DNA of 45,108 nucleotides from an uncultured Alphaproteobacteria bacterium (GTDB lineage: Bacteria > Pseudomonadota > Alphaproteobacteria > HIMB59 > GCA-002718135), in NCBI GenBank assembly GCA_902577905.1, contig CACHAQ010000010.1, forward strand, positions 1 through 45,108, read 5' to 3'. The translations under genes were made by a program, and so were the position numbers. Below are positions 44,557 through 45,108 of the stretch, one piece after another. A model generated the notes under the pieces. The model was not told the origin of the DNA and did not search any database. It saw only the letters and a program-made list of their open reading frames with translations. Each line of letters starts with the position of its first letter. Positions within the stretch are counted from its first letter, which is position 1.

Positions 44557-45108
44557 TGTTTGAGCTTCAATATTTTATCATTGGCATTGTACAAGGCTTT
44601 ACTGAATTTTTACCAATTAGTTCTTCTGGGCATTTAGTTCTTGTATCACAATTAACTAGTTGGCAAGATCAAGGTCTTTTTACTGATGTTGCCGTTCATG
44701 TTGGAACATTATTAGCAGTTATAATTTATCTTAGATCTCATATAACAACATTAATTAAGAGCTTTTTCTCTTTTCAGCTTGAAGGCAATGATAACCTAAT
44801 TAAAATTATTATTGCAACAATACCTGCAGTTATAGTGGGATTTTTTATTTTTGATTTTGTTCAATTATATTTTAGAGATATCAAAGTTGTAGCAGTCACA
44901 AGTGTTGTTTTTGCTGCTCTATTATTTGTAGCAGATCATTTTAAAATGAAAATTTCTTCATGGAAAAATATGAGTTATTTGCAGGCCTTTATCATAGGTG
45001 TATTTCAGGTGCTGGCCTTTATACCTGGGGCAAGTAGAGCAGGTGTTACAATTACTGGAGCTCGTTTTTTAGGATTTGATAGATCATCTGCAGCAATCTT
45101 TTCTATGC
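44556..45108 (+). CDS. uppP: Undecaprenyl-diphosphatase UppP, N-terminal part (cut by window end)
   Basis: UppP recycles the lipid carrier of peptidoglycan and other polymers by removing a phosphate in the inner membrane. The first 184 codons are visible: FIIGIVQGFTEFLPISSSGHLVLV at the start (the Gln/Glu-rich active-site motif), VAVHVGTLLAVIIYLR near residue 45, ATIPAVIVGFF, and the second motif FIPGASRAGVTITGARFLGF near residue 150. The expected remaining 80 or so residues lie outside. The first ATG overlaps the sbcB stop by one base. Confidence 0.96.
   Translation, partial: MFELQYFIIGIVQGFTEFLPISSSGHLVLVSQLTSWQDQGLFTDVAVHVGTLLAVIIYLRSHITTLIKSFFSFQLEGNDNLIKIIIATIPAVIVGFFIFDFVQLYFRDIKVVAVTSVVFAALLFVADHFKMKISSWKNMSYLQAFIIGVFQVLAFIPGASRAGVTITGARFLGFDRSSAAIFSM

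Overview
The window is a stretch of a small, very AT-rich, tightly packed bacterial chromosome. Gene content and order point to a streamlined, probably marine alphaproteobacterium of the SAR11 / HIMB59 type. Supporting signs are ftsQ-ftsA-ftsZ-lpxC in order, an alpha-type SspB, a circularly permuted two-piece tmRNA, hflK-hflC-DUF2065-degP, many 1 to 8 base gene overlaps, and several genes with a -10 box only 6 to 8 bases before the start codon (probably leaderless mRNAs). The exact clade is inference.

Layout. 1-6.4 kb: cell division and envelope genes (ftsQ end, ftsA, ftsZ, lpxC), then fumC and gpmA. 6.4-8.5 kb: leftward genes for SspB, a small exported protein of unknown function, a methyltransferase and a rhodanese. 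8.5-14.4 kb: an accessory region ending exactly at the 3' end of the leftward tmRNA gene. It carries a 2OG-Fe(II) oxygenase, a formyltransferase-like protein, a membrane-anchored sugar-dehydrogenase-like propeller, a helical-repeat protein and a small membrane protein. Copies of a composite repeat separate them; its core repeats the tmRNA 3' end. 14.7-21.7 kb: folA-thyA, mrp, hflKC, degP, miaA. 21.7-26.6 kb: branched-chain amino acid synthesis (ilvB, ilvH, ilvC, leuA). 26.6-37 kb: the rod-shape operon mreBCD-mrdA-rodA running into a livGFHM ABC transporter, with the binding protein livK convergent. 37-45 kb: gpsA, a (deoxy)ribose catabolic group (deoC, a two-domain ALDH16-like dehydrogenase, an RbsD/FucU protein, a ribokinase-like kinase), a small membrane protein, exonuclease I and the start of uppP.

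Most notable is the 8.5-14.4 kb region. Repeats near 8510, 9511, 11022, 12942 and 13731 share a core matching the tmRNA 3' end. Octamers CTTCGTAG (in one copy CTTCATTG) sit at nearly fixed distances, two on the left and three on the right, much like arm-type integrase sites around an attachment core. This looks like serial integration of small elements at ssrA, each leaving one or two cargo genes, with no integrase in the window. A decayed copy of part of the unknown gene beside sspB also lies inside the region. No rRNA, tRNA, CRISPR array, insertion sequence or integrase gene was seen.
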